Below, piece by piece: positions 12,442-14,682 of a stretch of 14,682 nucleotides of DNA (positions within the stretch are counted from its first letter, which is position 1; each line of letters begins with the position of its first letter). Where the stretch lies: NCBI GenBank assembly GCA_009923895.1, contig RFSP01000021.1:1-14682 (forward strand). Direction: 5' to 3'. A program made the position numbers and the translations under genes. The DNA is from Betaproteobacteria bacterium. GTDB lineage: Bacteria > Pseudomonadota > Gammaproteobacteria > Burkholderiales > Burkholderiaceae_C. Below the pieces are notes generated by a model, which ran no database searches, was not told the DNA's origin, and worked only from the letters and a program-made list of their open reading frames with translations.

Positions 12442-14682
12442 ATGTGGATCACTCGCGTTTCCATACGCTACCCCGTTTTCGCCACCATGGTCATGGCCGC
12501 CCTGTGCGTGCGGGGCTGTTTGCCTACCAGCGCTTGGGGGTCGAGCAAATGCCCGACATCACTTTGCCTGGGGCTTGGGTGGAAGTGATGTATCCCGGCG
12601 CTTCACCCGAGGCCGTGGAGCGTGAATTGGCCAAGCCCTTGGAAGAATCGGTCAACACCATTGCCGGGATACGCCGCCTCACCTCGCGGAGTCTGGAAGG
12701 GCGTGCACAGATGCAGGTGGAGTTCACGCTGGATGTGGACATGGGTCGTGCCATGCAAGATTTGCGTGATCGCATCTCGGCGGCGCAGGCCGGATTCCCC
12801 AAAGACGCCAAACAGCCCACCATCGCTCGCTGGAACACAGAAAACTCACAGCCGGTCATCACGCTGGCCTTGATGTCTACCAAGCGCAATTTGCGTGAAC
12901 TCTCCATCTGGGCTGAGCAAGACATTGCCCGTCGTCTGCAGCGGGTGGAAGGGGTGGCCCGAGTGGATGTGGGGGGCGTCACACGCCGCGAAGTCCGTGT
13001 GGACCTGGACCCGGAGCGCTTGCGGGCCTATGCCATCACGCCGGCGGAAATCTCCACAGCGCTGCGAGAGGCCAATGCCGATCAGCCGGTGGGCGTGTTG
13101 GCTGACGACAGACAAGACACTTTGCTGCGTATTGAAGGACGCATGCGCGAGCCCAAGCAATTCGAAGACGTGATCGTCGCGCGCAGGGGCGCGCTGGCCC
13201 TCACGCTCAAAGATTTGGGCGTTTTGGTCGAGCGCGAACGTGAGGCCGATTCCACCGCGCGCATCAACGGGCAGCGGGCCGTCAATTTCAATGTCTTCAA
13301 GCAGCAAGATGCCAATGTCGTGGCCACGGGTGTCGCTCTGAAGAAAGCGGTCGAGGAGCTCAGCAAGACCCTGCCGCCCGACGTGGAGCTGCGCACCCTT
13401 TATTCCACCAGCGACTGGGTCAAAGGTTCGCTCGATGGTTTGCGCCACACCCTCATCGAAGGTGCTTTGTTGACGGTGGCCATCGTCTTTCTATTTCTCC
13501 ATTCGTGGAGGTCCACCGTCATCACGGGCTTGACGTTGCCCATTGCGGTGATTTCCAGTTTCATGGCCGTCCATGCCTTTGGCTTCACGTTGAACTTCAT
13601 GACGATGATGGCGCTGAGTTTGTGCATCGGACTGTTGATTGACGATGCCATCGTGGTGCGCGAGAACATTGTGCGACATGTGCAAATGGGCAAGGGTCAC
13701 CATCAGGCGGCTGAAGAGGGGACCCAGGAGATCGGTTTGGCGGTGATGGCCACCACGTTTGCCATTTGTGCCGTCTTTGTGCCTGTGGCGTTCATGGGGG
13801 GCGTCATTGGCAAATTTTTCTACCCGTTTGGCATCACGGTGGTGGTGGCCGTCTTGGTCAGTTTGTTTGTGAGCTTCACGCTGGACCCCATGTTGTCGTC
13901 GGTGTGGAAAGATCCCCCGTCACCGCGTCTCAATGAGCTGTGGGGCATCCGACAAGCCATTGTCGCCAGCGATCGGTTTCTGGACCTCCTGCACCGGACC
14001 TATGAGCGATTGATCCATTGGGCGTTCTCAACCCGTCGGTATCGATGCTGGGTTCCACCCATCCCGACTTATGGCCACCCCATCGACGAACATGCGCAGG
14101 TTCGAAAAGACCAGCCCCGTCATTGGCGCTGGGCCACGCTCACGCCGCGCGGTGTTGTGCTGGCCGTTGGCGCGGGCAGCTTTGTTGCTGCACTGGCCCT
14201 GGCGCCCTTGGTGGGCAGCGAGTTTGTGCCGCAAACCGACCAGGGCTACACCCAACTGTCCCTGCGTTTGCCCGTGGGTTCGAGTCTGGAGCGCACCGAC
14301 CAGAAGGTGCGGCAAGTCGAGACCCTCTTGTTATCGATGCCCGAAGTCAAGTCGGTGTCCACCACGGTGGGGGGGCCTGGCGCTCGCAACCAGGCCTGGC
14401 TCAATATTGTGTTGGTGGACCGACGTGAACGGCAGCGCTCACAAAAGATGGTCGAAGACGCCATCCGTGATGCCATTGCGCGACTGCCCGGCATCGAAGT
14501 CGCCCTGGGCTTTGACCGACCCATTTATGTGGCCATCCTGGGCAACGACCCGGATGTCTTGGCGCGCATTGCCAATGAGTTTGCCGAGAAGGTCAAGAAA
14601 ATTCCCGGGGCGGTGGATGTGGAATCGTCCGTCAAGCCTGGCATTCCGGCCTATGCGGTCAAACTCAAAGCCTCCGCCATCA
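12442..14682 (+). pseudogene. RND (HAE1) efflux permease, frameshifted near the N-terminus and cut by the window end
   Basis: The inner-membrane, proton-driven pump of a tripartite exporter. From the ATG at 12442 it reads MWITRVSIRYPVFATMVMAA, the standard start of the HAE1 family, but this frame stops at 12588 after 48 codons. From about 12512 the frame one base back continues the protein (LFAYQRLGVEQMPDITLPG) without a stop to the window end, over 700 codons. The join GTG-CGGGGCTG would read Val-Leu-Gly-Leu with one T restored (GTG CTG GGG CTG), so one base seems lost in helix 1. Downstream the pump is intact: porter domain, SDWVKGSLDG before helix 2, and helix 4 with the proton-relay pair in LLIDDAIVVREN (residues 401-402 after repair, like AcrB Asp407/408). 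The FVPVAFMGG segment is also present. An unusual polar stretch precedes helix 7. The lesion may be real or a sequencing error. Confidence 0.85.

Noticed and set aside
12442..12588. Separate 48-codon ORF starting MWITRVSIRYPV
   Set aside because: Its first 23 residues are the start of the RND permease and the rest is out-of-frame. It is the broken 5' end of the permease, not a gene of its own.
1..14682. Mobile elements, CRISPR, tRNA, phage or defence genes
   Set aside because: I looked on both strands for transposase or integrase motifs, direct repeats with regular spacing, and tRNA-like cloverleaf ends, and saw none.

Overview
The window reads as ordinary chromosome from a betaproteobacterium, most likely order Burkholderiales and probably family Comamonadaceae. 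This is inferred from GC-rich codon use and from the neighbourhood nuoM-nuoN-NUDIX-DUF1178-FAD oxidase-DUF2069-yihY, which I recall from that group. Coding density is very high. The longest stretch without a gene is about 100 bp, and several neighbouring genes share 1-4 bases. I see no tRNA, rRNA, CRISPR array, transposase, integrase, phage gene or attachment site.

Layout. Positions 1-2517 (+) hold the end of the complex I operon (nuoM tail, nuoN) with a NUDIX hydrolase coupled to it, followed at 2539-3012 (+) by a small zinc-ribbon DUF1178 gene. On the minus strand, 4824-3029 is a two-gene unit: a DUF2069 membrane protein, then an FAD-linked D-2-hydroxyacid dehydrogenase. A yihY-like membrane protein gene (4831-6117, +) diverges from it. 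It converges on a second minus-strand pair (8236-6123): a metY-type PLP enzyme, then an alpha/beta hydrolase. From 8310 the plus strand carries a two-CBS-domain protein, chorismate synthase (aroC), an MFS transporter overlapping aroC, and a two-gene RND efflux module (adaptor, then permease) that runs off the end of the window.

The genes cover respiration (nuoM/N), amino acid biosynthesis (metY, aroC), hydroxyacid oxidation, housekeeping hydrolysis and drug or solute export. I found no new multi-gene system. The points most worth a second look are: a one-base frameshift in the first transmembrane helix of the RND permease; an unusual polar segment before that permease's seventh helix; and a recurring start signature in which a -10-like hexamer lies 6-7 bases before a start codon that has no Shine-Dalgarno sequence, suggesting leaderless mRNAs for DUF1178, DUF2069 and aroC. 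One of these hexamers sits on an almost palindromic element that could also drive yihY in the other direction.
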